Source: Acetonema longum DSM 6540 (GTDB taxonomy: Bacteria > Bacillota > Negativicutes > Sporomusales > Acetonemataceae). Taken from it: DNA of 64,000 nt. Positions within the stretch are counted from its first letter, which is position 1. Each line of letters opens with the position of its first letter. Position numbers and translations under genes: made by a program. Positions 45,934 through 54,040 of the stretch are shown one piece after another. The DNA lies in NCBI RefSeq assembly GCF_000219125.1, contig NZ_AFGF01000040.1, positions 1 to 64,000 of the forward strand. Reading direction: 5' to 3'. The notes beneath the pieces were generated by a model that saw nothing but the letters and a program-made list of their open reading frames with translations, had not been told where the DNA came from and ran no database searches.

Positions 45934-46173
45934 ATGGTCAAGGCATTAAGTCAATTGCTTCCGGGGCAAATCGGCCAGGTAAAAAAGGTACGGGGCGGCG
46001 GTGCTATTCAGCGGCGGATTGTCGATATGGGAGTTGTGACTGGGACCAAGATTGCGGTGCAACGGTATGCTCCCCTGGGAGATCCGATGGAAATCAAACT
46101 CAAAGGTTTTAATCTGTCTTTGCGTAAAGCCGAGGCTGATTTTATTGAAGTCGAGGTCGCTGATTCCATATAA
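45934..46173 (+). CDS. FeoA-domain protein
   Basis: The 79-residue FeoA domain (LSQLLPGQIGQVKKVRGGG, QRRIVDMGVVTGTKIAVQRYAPLGDP) fits the classical FeoA more closely than the divergent copy. It probably works with a FeoB encoded elsewhere. GGGGGA precedes the ATG, a near-consensus promoter lies upstream, and a small Cys-rich gene follows 65 bp later. Confidence 0.9.
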   Translation: MVKALSQLLPGQIGQVKKVRGGGAIQRRIVDMGVVTGTKIAVQRYAPLGDPMEIKLKGFNLSLRKAEADFIEVEVADSI

Positions 46174-46238
46174 GCTGATTAGCAGTTATCGATGATAGCT
46201 GCCCAATAATAAAAACAGGAACGGGAGGGAATATGATC

Positions 46239-46397
46239 ATGGAACAACTCATTCTTTATGGGGTGGGTTTGGCCGCAGTCGGTTATGTTGGCAAACTGGC
46301 CTGGAATGCCAGCCATGGCAAAACAGAATGCAATTGCGGCAAATGTAATCCGGCCTGTGCGAAAGTCCATCAATACCCCGTTAAACAAAACCGCTGA
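46239..46397 (+). CDS. Small FeoB-associated-type Cys-rich membrane protein
   Basis: A 52-residue product: one N-terminal membrane segment (LILYGVGLAAVGYVGKLAW) and a cysteine cluster CNCGKCNPAC, the layout of the short Cys-rich proteins found next to FeoB. GGGAGGGA lies 8 nt before ATG 46239; ATG 46233 is too close. It follows FeoA, which supports an iron role. FeoB itself is absent, so the unit looks like a detached part of a feo operon. Confidence 0.75.
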   Translation: MEQLILYGVGLAAVGYVGKLAWNASHGKTECNCGKCNPACAKVHQYPVKQNR

Positions 46398-46465
46398 ATG
46401 TCACTAAGCAGCCGGCATGGGGCAGGGATATAAATGGATAGTCTATTCCGCGCGTCATTTTGATA

Positions 46466-46494
46466 TTGCAATCAATGCAACGATATGGTATATT
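46466..46494 (+). promoter_or_regulatory. Promoter upstream of the P-II gene
   Basis: TTGCAA (46466-46471) and TATATT (46489-46494) are separated by 17 bp. Transcription from about 46501 would pass through the hairpin at 46528 before reaching the P-II gene. Confidence 0.65.
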
Positions 46495-46527
46495 AGTAAC
46501 AGTTAAATACTGATCGGTAAAGCAGTG

Positions 46528-46561
46528 AAGCTTACGGGACAGAGTGTCTGTAAGCTTTTTT
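46528..46561 (+). terminator. Terminator-like hairpin in the P-II leader
   Basis: AAGCTTAC pairs with GTAAGCTT around a 14-nt loop and a T-run follows. It may end the FeoA transcript, attenuate the P-II gene, or end a short RNA from the promoter at 46466. Confidence 0.75.
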
Positions 46562-46638
46562 GCATTTTGATGCGATGACCCGGTCTGGGCGGGTGGCTTC
46601 GGATGATCCAGGAATCTAAGAAAGGCTAGGGTGAGAGT

Positions 46639-46980
46639 ATGCAAAAAATAGAGTGCATCATCCGACCGGATAAGTTGGAGAATGTGAAAGAGGCACTCGG
46701 TAAAATGGGAATCAGCGGCATGACTGTAACCCAGGTCGTTGGCTGTGGCCTGCAGCGGGGCCATGTGGAAGTATACCGCGGCAGTGAATATGCCATTCAT
46801 TTATTGCCAAAAGTAAAAATCGAAATCGTCGCACCGGATGACAGGGTGGGGCAGGTTGTGAGAATCGTGTCTATCGAAGCGCGCACCGGGCAGATTGGTG
46901 ACGGCAAGATCTTGATCTATCCATTGGACAATGCTATGCGGATTCGTACCAGTGATGCAAGAGTAACGGCCCTCCTCTAG
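46639..46980 (+). CDS. P-II family nitrogen regulatory protein
   Basis: The 113-residue protein is a full-length GlnB/GlnK-type trimeric signal protein. The T-loop carries Tyr51 (YRGSEYAIHLLPK), the residue uridylylated in enteric P-II, and the B-loop RTGQIGDGKI is intact for ATP/ADP and 2-oxoglutarate binding. No amtB or glnA lies beside it, so its target is unclear. The ATG has only a weak site (AGGGTGAG). The leader has its own promoter and terminator-like hairpin. A strong terminator follows. Confidence 0.93.
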   Translation: MQKIECIIRPDKLENVKEALGKMGISGMTVTQVVGCGLQRGHVEVYRGSEYAIHLLPKVKIEIVAPDDRVGQVVRIVSIEARTGQIGDGKILIYPLDNAMRIRTSDARVTALL

Positions 46981-47002
46981 TCCATGAATATAATTTGAAC
47001 AT

Positions 47003-47051
47003 AACCACGAAAGCAAGTCCACTGCTATTGGACTTGCTTTCGTGGTTTTAT
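47003..47051. terminator. Intrinsic terminator of the P-II gene
   Basis: An 18-bp perfect stem begins AACCACGAAAGCAAGTCC and is followed by a T-rich tract. Confidence 0.88.
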
Positions 47052-47172
47052 TATGAAAAGAAATCTTTATCGAAATTTTATGAATACTGTGTTAAAATAA
47101 TGTCAAAGTTTTCTGCCGGATATCTGCAATCGGGAGTGGAGGGAATCAAATCAGAACCAAGGAGAGGATGAA

Positions 47173-48873
47173 ATGAGATTGAAAATCAGGCTCAGCATAG
47201 GTGCCCAGATTTTGGCGTGTTCGATTGCCGTGGCAGTGGCGTTTACGGCGGTTAATGCTTTTGCTTATTACAAAGTCATACAGATTGAACGCAGCTATGA
47301 ACAATTGCTATCATATTCGATTTCATTGATCAAAGATGTTAAAGGAGTCAATATCGAGCTTTGGAATCAAAGCACACAGGTGAGGTCCTATGTGATGTCT
47401 GCGGATAAACGTAACCTGCAGCAATACTGGGATTCACAGCAGCGGATGCAGGCTCTGCTGGCAACGCTGGGGACACGGATGCAGTCACCTGAGGCTGAAC
47501 GTGAGTTTAGTGTCTGGCAGCTGGCTATCCGAGACTATGTCCGGATCTTAGACAATGGGATTTCGGTCCGGGATAAAATAGGACAAGAAGATACAGTTAA
47601 GTATTTCGCCACGATTGCCGAACGGGCTGAAGGGATTGATGCCATTACCAGGATGTTTCTTGCATTTATTGATAATGAAGTTGCCGTAAAAAAGGAAGAA
47701 AATCATGCTTCGGTGATTATTGTTGAGAATACGGTGATGGGTTTAAATGCTCTTATTTTTCTTTTGGTGGTTGGTTTTTCATTCTGGATTTCCCGTCGGA
47801 TCGCCAGATCTCTGGCGGGTGTGGTCATCGTTGCTGACCGGATTGCGGACGGGGATCTAACGTATCGCTCTTTGAATTATAAAGGTGATGACGAAATCGG
47901 GGATTTGGTGAAATCCTTTCAAACTATGACAGAGCACCTTAGAAACTTGATGTCACAGGTGCGCAGATCGGTGGAACAGGTGGCTTCATCCAGTCAGCAA
48001 CTGACTGCGATTGCCGAACAGTCGGCCCAGGCGGCGAGCCAGGTAGCCGGAAACGTAGCCCAGGTGGCCGGCGGTGCGGCTAATCAGGTATCGGCGGCAG
48101 AACGCTCCGTAGCAATAGTAGGAGATATGTATAAAGCGATTCACCACATCGCAGCCACTGCCGGAAAAGTGTCGATTTATTCGGATGATGCCGCCAAAGC
48201 GGCCGTTGCCGGCAGTGAAACTGTGTCTCAGGCCACCGGTCAGATCCGGACTATCACCGAGACGGTGAATAAGTCAGCTCAGGCAGTACAGAAGCTGGGT
48301 GCCAGTTCACAGCAAATCGGCGAAATTGTCGATGTGATTACCGGTATTGCCGGGCAGACTAATCTATTGGCGCTCAATGCCGCTATTGAAGCGGCCCGGG
48401 CCGGTGAAGCCGGCAGAGGTTTCGCGGTAGTTGCCGATGAGGTGCGTACACTGGCCGAACAGTCCCAGGAAGCCGCTCAGAAGATCGCTGATATCGTCAG
48501 GTCTATCCAGACTGAAACCGGCGTAGCTGTCAGGGTTATGAATGAGGGAGCGGCCGAGGTGGAACAGGGCACTAAGTCCATCACCGCTACCGGTGATACA
48601 TTTAACCATATCGTCATTCTAGTCCAGGGATTGAATCGCCAGATTCAGGAGATCAGCGCCGCTGCCCAGCAACTTTCCGCTTCCAGCGACGAGGTGGTCA
48701 AATCCGTTAATGGCGTAAAAAGCATCGCCACTGATACGGCTGGCAACACCCAGACCATTTCAGCCGCTGCCGAAGAACAATCCGCCTCCATGGAAGAAAT
48801 CTCTTCTTCCAGCCAGGCCCTCTCCCTCATGGCAGCAGACCTGCAGACAGCCATAGGCAAGTTCAAGCTGTAA
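47173..48873 (+). CDS. Methyl-accepting chemotaxis protein
   Basis: The 566-residue receptor has membrane segments at about residues 10-32 and 190-210 framing a helical periplasmic sensor (four-helix-bundle type), then a HAMP domain and a long cytoplasmic signalling coiled coil. The hairpin tip has [20 protein letters not shown], which binds CheA/CheW. A GGAGAGG site precedes the ATG. No chemotaxis operon is adjacent, so it is a stand-alone receptor. The ligand is unknown. Confidence 0.95.
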   Translation: MRLKIRLSIGAQILACSIAVAVAFTAVNAFAYYKVIQIERSYEQLLSYSISLIKDVKGVNIELWNQSTQVRSYVMSADKRNLQQYWDSQQRMQALLATLGTRMQSPEAEREFSVWQLAIRDYVRILDNGISVRDKIGQEDTVKYFATIAERAEGIDAITRMFLAFIDNEVAVKKEENHASVIIVENTVMGLNALIFLLVVGFSFWISRRIARSLAGVVIVADRIADGDLTYRSLNYKGDDEIGDLVKSFQTMTEHLRNLMSQVRRSVEQVASSSQQLTAIAEQSAQAASQVAGNVAQVAGGAANQVSAAERSVAIVGDMYKAIHHIAATAGKVSIYSDDAAKAAVAGSETVSQATGQIRTITETVNKSAQAVQKLGASSQQIGEIVDVITGIAGQTNLLALNAAIEAARAGEAGRGFAVVADEVRTLAEQSQEAAQKIADIVRSIQTETGVAVRVMNEGAAEVEQGTKSITATGDTFNHIVILVQGLNRQIQEISAAAQQLSASSDEVVKSVNGVKSIATDTAGNTQTISAAAEEQSASMEEISSSSQALSLMAADLQTAIGKFKL

Positions 48874-48930
48874 TCTTCTGCCCTCTGGCACTTTCTTGAA
48901 AAGCATGTTACAATAATTTTACAGAATCTT

Positions 48931-49028
48931 GGGGGTGGATGGAACCTGGTGGTTTCTGCAGTCTTCAAAACTGTTTGTGGGGCAGTATTCCTGTCCTTGG
49001 TGGGTTCGATTCCTACACGCCCTCGCCA
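48931..49028 (+). tRNA. selC: tRNA-Sec (UCA anticodon)
   Basis: The 98-nt gene has the unusual bacterial tRNA-Sec form: an 8-nt acceptor side, a 6-bp D stem (GGAACC/GGTTTC), an anticodon loop CTTCAAA with anticodon TCA, a long variable arm (stem GGGGCAG/CTGTCCT), a T arm GTGGG-TTCGATT-CCTAC and encoded CCA. It reads UGA codons as selenocysteine. One acceptor pair (G-A at the inner end) is imperfect. No selA, selB or selD is in the window. Confidence 0.92.
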
Positions 49029-49038
49029 GCAAGAAATT

Positions 49039-49069
49039 AAGCTCTTGGGGTTTTGCCCCGGGAGCTTTA
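49039..49069 (+). terminator. Intrinsic terminator of selC
   Basis: AAGCTC and GGGG pair with CCCC and GAGCTT around TTTTG in an imperfect hairpin, then TTAG. Confidence 0.7.
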
Positions 49070-49114
49070 GTTGCTTGACGTATTACGCTGAACGATCTAT
49101 AATAAAACATAAAA

Positions 49115-49127
49115 TGTGCATATACAC
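49115..49127. promoter_or_regulatory. MarR operator, site 1
   Basis: TGTGCATATACAC, a near-palindrome, lies 35 bp before the MarR start. The identical 13-mer recurs before the next gene. Confidence 0.7.
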
Positions 49128-49161
49128 TTAATGGTTGCAACCACCATAGAAAGGCATAGCA

Positions 49162-49605
49162 ATGAATCATATCTCTCAGGTTTACCCCAAATACCCCAGC
49201 ATTTGCCTCTGCATGAATGTCCGACGGGCCTCACGGGCTGTTACCCAGTTTTATGATGAGGTGTTAAAACCCAGCGGGCTTAGTGTTGTTCAACTGTCGC
49301 TGCTACAGCATATTGAAGTGGCCCAACAGGCCAGTATCAGTAACCTGGCCAAGCTGATGCGCATTGACCGGACGACCTTGAACCGCAATATGAAGCCACT
49401 GACGGATGCCGGGCTGATTGTCATCCGGCCGGGCGAAGACTCGCGTACCCGGCAGGTTATGATCACCGCGGCCGGCCAGGCGACGATGGCAACAGCCTGG
49501 GAGCTGTGGGGAGAGGCGCAGGTATCGCTGAAAGAATATCTGGGGCAAGAGGAGCTGATTAAGCTAATCGAATTATCATCCAAACTGGAGGCTCTTGTAC
49601 CCTGA
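49162..49605 (+). CDS. MarR family transcriptional regulator
   Basis: The 147-residue protein has a MarR winged helix (ISNLAKLMRIDRTTLNRNMK, DAGLIVIRPGEDSRTRQVMIT). Cysteines at positions 15 and 17 in the N-terminal part (SICLCMN) could allow redox sensing, which is inference. An identical TGTGCATATACAC element lies before this gene and before the 4Fe-4S gene, so it probably controls both. GAAAGG precedes the ATG. Confidence 0.9.
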   Translation: MNHISQVYPKYPSICLCMNVRRASRAVTQFYDEVLKPSGLSVVQLSLLQHIEVAQQASISNLAKLMRIDRTTLNRNMKPLTDAGLIVIRPGEDSRTRQVMITAAGQATMATAWELWGEAQVSLKEYLGQEELIKLIELSSKLEALVP

Positions 49606-49668
49606 TGGGCGGATGATTTCCGCAGAGCTGTCAGCAGTAATCAGTAAAATTATTTATGCCTGAATTTA

Positions 49669-49681
49669 TGTGCATATACAC
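49669..49681. promoter_or_regulatory. MarR operator, site 2
   Basis: This is an exact copy of TGTGCATATACAC, 29 bp before the 4Fe-4S protein gene. It implies that the gene is part of the adjacent MarR regulon. Confidence 0.7.
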
Positions 49682-49709
49682 GTTTATTAAGAATGAGGAG
49701 TGAAGATTG

Positions 49710-50480
49710 ATGCAGCAAGCGATCCGGGAGTTTGTTTTGAACCTGGGTGTGGATGATGTGGGCTTTGCGCGGGCGGGGGATTATCAGAACCCCAAATCTT
49801 ACGAAATCCGCCAGTTTTTGCCGGAGGCCGAATCTTTCATTGTCTTGGCATTCAAGGTGCTGTCCAGTTGTGAAAGCCCCAGTTGGAGCGTTGCCTTAAA
49901 CGGATATATGGATCTGGGAGCTTATGCCCGGGAAGCTTCTTATAAGACAGCACGGTTCCTGGAAAATAGGTTTAACGCCAAGGTGGCTACTGTACCTCTG
50001 TCTTATCCTTTTGAAGTCCGCCATGACCGCAGGGGCATTGCTGATTTTTCCCAGAGGCACGCGGCGATCGCTGCCGGACTAGGTACTTTCGGCCGTCATA
50101 ATCTGGTGGTTCATCCCCGCTTCGGCACACGGGTTAACTTTGTCAGCATTATAACCGACCTGGAATTGGAACCATCGCCCAAGATTGAACAAGATCTCTG
50201 CATCCACTGCAATCTCTGCGTAAACAATTGCCCGGTCAAAGCCCTAGAGCAGGAAGGCAAAACCAATGTGGCAAAATGCCTGAAAAATGCTCTGCCCTAC
50301 AGCCTGGGAACGGACATAGCCTTTTGGACAGAATTCGGCGCTGCTTCCCCCGAAGAACAGAAAGAATTGCTGCGCAGCGAACGGTACGGTCGGCTGCACC
50401 AGGCCGCCCATATAGGCAACCAATATATGTGCTTTAATTGTGTGAAGTCCTGTCCGGTTGGGGTGACAGCAGGGCAGTGA
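49710..50480 (+). CDS. 4Fe-4S protein, epoxyqueuosine-reductase-like
   Basis: The 256-residue protein resembles QueG-type proteins but is shorter. The C-terminal half has CIHCNLCVNNCP near residue 170 and CFNCVKSCP near residue 243, giving ligands for [4Fe-4S] clusters. The N-terminal half is the QueG-like flavin/cobalamin-binding part (AAIAAGLGTFGRHNLVVHP). It is better viewed as a reductase of unknown substrate than as true QueG. ATG 49710 has GAGGAG 9 nt upstream; TTG 49707 is an alternative. The shared operator links it to MarR. Confidence 0.82.
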   Translation: MQQAIREFVLNLGVDDVGFARAGDYQNPKSYEIRQFLPEAESFIVLAFKVLSSCESPSWSVALNGYMDLGAYAREASYKTARFLENRFNAKVATVPLSYPFEVRHDRRGIADFSQRHAAIAAGLGTFGRHNLVVHPRFGTRVNFVSIITDLELEPSPKIEQDLCIHCNLCVNNCPVKALEQEGKTNVAKCLKNALPYSLGTDIAFWTEFGAASPEEQKELLRSERYGRLHQAAHIGNQYMCFNCVKSCPVGVTAGQ

Positions 50481-50615
50481 CGTTCAGTCTGCTCTCGTTT
50501 TTTATATTAAAACATTGAACTTCTTCCCATAAGCGAATAAAATTAGAAGTGAATGAATGTAAGGGTTTGTCTTGCTTTTCCCCTGCCGTAATCATGCTGA
50601 GGGAGGGATTCCGAT

Positions 50616-51260
50616 ATGCTGTACTGCGCTATTATCGGTGATATTGTCGGTTCACGGAAATTAGCGGATAGAAGCGAAGTTCAGAAAAAGTTCCAGGCGG
50701 TGGCAGAAAGAGCCTGCCGGCAATATCAGGCGGATATTGCATCACCGTTTACAGTGACAATCGGAGATGAGTTTCAGGTGCTGTTAAAAAGAGTACAGAC
50801 TGCGCCTGAAGTGATTAAGACTGTAATCAGAGAAATGGCGCCCATTGATCTTGTTTTCGGGGTTGGCATCGGGGATATTTCCACTGACATTAATCGGGAA
50901 ATGGCCATTGGCATGGACGGACCGGCGTTCCATGCCGCCAGGAAGGCGGTGGAGCAAGCCAAACGGAAGAAACCCGGCGTTATTTATCGTACGGCTCTCC
51001 CAGAGGTTGGGGCAGGGACGGATATGATTAATTCCCTACAATATTTTATTGAATCTTGCAGCAAAAAAAGGACAAAGCGCCAGAAGCAAGTCCTGGAACT
51101 GTTGGAAAAAGGTTCCACTCAGGAAGAAATTGCAGAACATCTCGATATTAAACAGCAAAGCGTATCCAATATTGTAAACTGGTCCTATATGCCGGAAATA
51201 ACCGGTGCGCAAAAAGCAATAGCAAGTTATTTAGAATGGATTGACCATTATAGGCATTAG
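50616..51260 (+). CDS. SatD family protein
   Basis: The 214-residue protein shows the SatD-family N-terminus YCAIIGDIVGSRKLADR, TIGDEFQVLL near residue 50 and FGVGIGDIS near residue 80, a cyclase-like arrangement. The C-terminal part carries a helix-turn-helix (STQEEIAEHLDIKQQSVSNI). The function is unknown. GAGGGAGGG precedes the ATG. A DUF3307 membrane protein gene follows, a pairing I have seen described for these families, so they probably act together. Confidence 0.82.
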   Translation: MLYCAIIGDIVGSRKLADRSEVQKKFQAVAERACRQYQADIASPFTVTIGDEFQVLLKRVQTAPEVIKTVIREMAPIDLVFGVGIGDISTDINREMAIGMDGPAFHAARKAVEQAKRKKPGVIYRTALPEVGAGTDMINSLQYFIESCSKKRTKRQKQVLELLEKGSTQEEIAEHLDIKQQSVSNIVNWSYMPEITGAQKAIASYLEWIDHYRH

Positions 51261-51273
51261 ATCTTGTATAGTG

Positions 51274-51322
51274 AAAACAGGATTCTCGCCCTGTTTTTTA
51301 AAATACAGGATGGGAATCCTGT
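51274..51322 (+). terminator. Terminator and second hairpin between SatD and DUF3307
   Basis: AACAGG pairs with CCTGTT followed by a T-run at 51294-51299, forming a terminator. A second hairpin, ACAGGAT-ggg-AATCCTGT, follows at 51305-51322. ACAGGATTC of the first could instead pair with GAATCCTGT of the second. Downstream expression is therefore probably reduced relative to SatD. Confidence 0.6.
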
Positions 51323-51348
51323 AAAATAAGAGGGATGGGGAGGCAGTG

Positions 51349-52146
51349 GTGGATATAAACATGATTCTGGCTTTATTGGTGCTGAGCCACGTCATAGCCG
51401 ATTTTGTTTTTCAGGGCGATGGAATCGCGGTGGGAAAGAAAACCGGCTTTCAAAGAATGTTTCAACACGTAGGGCATCATCTGCTGATAAGCGGCATACT
51501 CCTTCTGCCTTATCTTAACAGTCGTCTATTGGGGATCATCATAGTGCTTGCCCTGCTCCATGGGGCTATAGACAAAGGTAAGACCGCATATGATGAACGG
51601 AATGGGGAGCAGGACAAAGGCTTTGAGTCGTTTATGGCTGACCAGGCGCTTCATCTGGTTTTAATCGGACTGTCCTGTTCTTTTATAAAAGATATTCAGT
51701 TGAATCAATTTGCGCTGAGTTTCGGCGGCTTTTTGTCAGACTGCTACCCGGTATTTTTGAACGCAACCAACCAGGATGCATTTCAATTCATTGTTGTTTT
51801 GACGGGGTACATATTCAATTTTAAAGGGGCAACGATCCTTATTCAGAAAGTGCTCGACAAATACCTTCATTTAAAAATGAGTGGAATCAATGAAGATACT
51901 ATGAATAAGGACCAGAGGAAAAAGAACGCCGGTGAAGCAATAGGCAATTTAGAGCGGCTGTTGATTCTCACTCTGGTATTGCAGCAACATTATGCGCCTA
52001 TCGGCCTGGTAGTGGCGGGAAAAGCCCTGGCGCGGCACAAGCGGCTGGAAGAAAAGAATTTTGCCGAGTATTTTTTAGTCGGTACATTTACCAGTATCAG
52101 CATTGCGCTTTTAACGGGGATACTGATTGCAGCGATCATCAATTGA
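51349..52146 (+). CDS. DUF3307 membrane protein
   Basis: The 265-residue protein has about five to six membrane segments. Its first segment region LLVLSHVIADFVFQGDGIAVGKK is the DUF3307 signature, and HHLLISGILLLPYL follows. The function is unknown. The gene follows SatD. GTG 51349 is chosen as it gives 5 nt to GGGGAGG; GTG 51346 and ATG 51361 are alternatives. Confidence 0.8.
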   Translation: MDINMILALLVLSHVIADFVFQGDGIAVGKKTGFQRMFQHVGHHLLISGILLLPYLNSRLLGIIIVLALLHGAIDKGKTAYDERNGEQDKGFESFMADQALHLVLIGLSCSFIKDIQLNQFALSFGGFLSDCYPVFLNATNQDAFQFIVVLTGYIFNFKGATILIQKVLDKYLHLKMSGINEDTMNKDQRKKNAGEAIGNLERLLILTLVLQQHYAPIGLVVAGKALARHKRLEEKNFAEYFLVGTFTSISIALLTGILIAAIIN

Positions 52147-52176
52147 AGTGCATGGAACTGAAAGGAGGCGGTGGGA

Positions 52177-52908
52177 TTGTTTACCGAGATCGACGCAAGG
52201 AAGAAATTGCTTGACGCCAAGCGTCCATTGCCGGTTCATACCGTCCAAAGCCTGCAGGAACATCTTTTAATCGAGTGGACCTATCATTCCAATGCCATTG
52301 AGGGCAATACCTTAACCTTAGCCGAAACCCAAGTAGTCCTGGAAGGGATCACTGTGGGCGGCAAGACGCTGCGGGAACACCTGGAGGTCATCAATCATCG
52401 GGAAGCGATTCTTTACATTGAAGAGATTGTTAAAAAAGACGAATCTTTGTCCGAGTGGCAGATTAAGAACATCCACCATCTGATAGTAAGCAAAATTGAT
52501 GATGAAAACGCAGGGGCATATCGCCGGGAGAATGTGCGGATTGCCGGCGCCAAATACATTCCGCCGCCTTTTTACGAACTGCCGGGGGAAATGGAAAGGC
52601 TGATACAATGGTATGAAGGTGACGGCAGAGTATTGCACCCTGTAGAACGGGCGGCTCAGCTTCATATCCGGTTTGTCGGGATACATCCTTTTGCAGGCGG
52701 CAACGGCAGGACCTCCCGGCTGCTTTTGAATCTGGAACTCATGAAGCATGGCTATCCGCCGGTTGTGATTCATCGGGAATTACGGACGGAGTACTATGAT
52801 TCTTTGGATCAGGCTCATACTACTGGCGACTGCCGGGACTTTATCGTTTTGGTAGAAGCAGAATTGAAGCATGAACTTGACACATATTTGAAGCTATTGG
52901 ATAATTGA
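52177..52908 (+). CDS. Fic domain protein (class II)
   Basis: The 243-residue protein has the catalytic Fic motif HPFAGGNGRTSR with His near residue 170. The N-terminal inhibitory helix SNAIEGN near residue 38 fits the class II pattern in which Glu blocks ATP binding. Such enzymes transfer AMP to target proteins, or remove it. TTG at 52177 has AAAGGAGG 8 nt upstream; GTG 52171 is too close. It follows DUF3307 by 30 bp and is probably co-transcribed. The target is unknown. Confidence 0.9.
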   Translation: MFTEIDARKKLLDAKRPLPVHTVQSLQEHLLIEWTYHSNAIEGNTLTLAETQVVLEGITVGGKTLREHLEVINHREAILYIEEIVKKDESLSEWQIKNIHHLIVSKIDDENAGAYRRENVRIAGAKYIPPPFYELPGEMERLIQWYEGDGRVLHPVERAAQLHIRFVGIHPFAGGNGRTSRLLLNLELMKHGYPPVVIHRELRTEYYDSLDQAHTTGDCRDFIVLVEAELKHELDTYLKLLDN

Positions 52909-52993
52909 TAGCGAACATATCAATGCCTAACCCAATAAAGGACGGCACAATGCCGGCATCCTTCGATCTTTTAAACTGAGAGGAGATAAAACA

Positions 52994-53254
52994 ATGATTG
53001 AACAAAAAATTACCTTAACCGATGCAGGCGGCCTTCACGCCAGGCCGGCCGCCCTTTTTGTCCAGTTGTGCAAATCATTTCAATGCAAGGTAACAGTAAA
53101 GCTCGGGGAAAAGCAGGCTGATGCAAAGAGCATCCTCAGCCTGATGACCCTGGGAGCCGGTAACGGCGCGATTATTACCGTATGTGCCGACGGTGCTGAT
53201 GAAGTGCAGGCCATGGAGAAAATTACTTCTTTTTTCAGCGAAAATTCCCACTGA
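52994..53254 (+). CDS. HPr-like phosphocarrier protein
   Basis: The 86-residue protein is an HPr of the phosphotransferase system. It has the catalytic His15 (GGLHARPAA) and the regulatory Ser46 (AKSILSLMTLG), so both PEP-dependent transfer and HPr-kinase control are possible, as in Firmicutes catabolite repression. No ptsI is adjacent. GAGAGGAG precedes the ATG. It may be the general HPr or a Crh-like copy; His15 favours HPr. Confidence 0.93.
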   Translation: MIEQKITLTDAGGLHARPAALFVQLCKSFQCKVTVKLGEKQADAKSILSLMTLGAGNGAIITVCADGADEVQAMEKITSFFSENSH

Positions 53255-53391
53255 CCGGATAACATCCGTTGAGCGGCCTATGAGCCATTTTCGATCCTAT
53301 TTATAATAGATATATCCATACTGAGTTTCCGGATAAAATAAATCTGCCAGGAAAAACTAGAAACAAACATGTTTCCTGGGAGGTAGAGCGC

Positions 53392-53640
53392 ATGCTATGG
53401 TCGATATTGATTGGAATGGTGGCCGGATGGTTGGCCGGACAGGTATCAAGAGGGCAAGGCTTTGGTGTTTTAGGAAATATAGTTGTGGGTATCATAGGAG
53501 CGGTTGTGGGGAATTTCCTGTTTGGCTTACTTGGCCTGCAGTCTTACGGGACACTCGGTTCTATTGTGACTAGCACCGTTGGGGCGGTATTATTTCTCTG
53601 GGTGGTACGACTTTTCACCGGATTGCCGGACAGGCGGTAG
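53392..53640 (+). CDS. GlsB/YeaQ/YmgE family membrane protein
   Basis: The 82-residue protein is almost wholly hydrophobic with three membrane segments and Gly-rich helices (GMVAGWLAGQVSRGQGFGVL, GNIVVGIIGAVVGNFLF), the family pattern. Members are stress-associated inner-membrane proteins of unknown mechanism. GGGAGG precedes the ATG. A fragment of the dispersed repeat begins right after its stop codon. Confidence 0.9.
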   Translation: MLWSILIGMVAGWLAGQVSRGQGFGVLGNIVVGIIGAVVGNFLFGLLGLQSYGTLGSIVTSTVGAVLFLWVVRLFTGLPDRR

Positions 53641-53641
53641 G

Positions 53642-53665
53642 CACTGTTGAAAAAGGCCCATCTGC
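53642..53665 (+). repeat. Dispersed intergenic repeat, copy D (head only)
   Basis: CTGTTGAAAAAGGCCCATCT matches the first 20 bases of copy A and then breaks off at TGCAACCC. It begins one base after the GlsB stop codon. Confidence 0.75.
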
Positions 53666-53686
53666 AACCCAATATAGCACAAACGT

Positions 53687-53716
53687 AGCGCCGGGAGTAA
53701 TCCCGGCGCTGTTTTT
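53687..53716 (+). terminator. Intrinsic terminator of the GlsB gene
   Basis: AGCGCCGGGA pairs with TCCCGGCGCT around GTAA and is followed by GTTTTT. Confidence 0.88.
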
Positions 53717-53858
53717 CGGTCTTATGAGCCGCTATTTCGTATTCTGAGTCAGGGAATTGGCCATCTGAATTTGCATAGTTATTTTTAGTCACGTTTGGTA
53801 GATTTGTCATATTTTTGTCATACTTACCCGATATGATAGAGGCAAGAAAGCAGTACAT

Positions 53859-54023
53859 TTGTCCGGCAGCATCAGTTTACATACATTATGGCATTGGGCT
53901 ATGATCCGTATATTTTGACAATTCCTGGTGCTGCCGGATAAAGTGGCTGAGATATAAATAGTGCTCTGAACTTTTAAGGTGACAGAACACTAGGGCTCGC
54001 GTCTCTGACGTGGGTCCTTTTTT
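53859..54023 (+). ncRNA. Candidate structured RNA with terminator
   Basis: A 17-bp stem joins TTGTCCGGCAGCATCAG (53859) to CTGGTGCTGCCGGATAA (53925) with two G-U wobbles around a 49-nt loop. A second hairpin, AGTGCTCTG with CAGAACACT, follows at 53960-53991. The third, GGGCTCGCGTC with GACGTGGGTCC at 53993-54017, is followed by six Ts. No gene lies in these 165 bases, and no coding gene directly follows on the same strand. The class is unknown; it could be an sRNA or a leader for a lost gene. Confidence 0.55.
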
Positions 54024-54040
54024 CATATGATACAGAAAAA

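Noticed and set aside
53929-54000. TPP-riboswitch-like motif (GGCTGAGA near 53945)
   Set aside because: The second conserved TPP half (ACCTGATCTGGATAATGCC-like) is absent and no thiamine gene follows.
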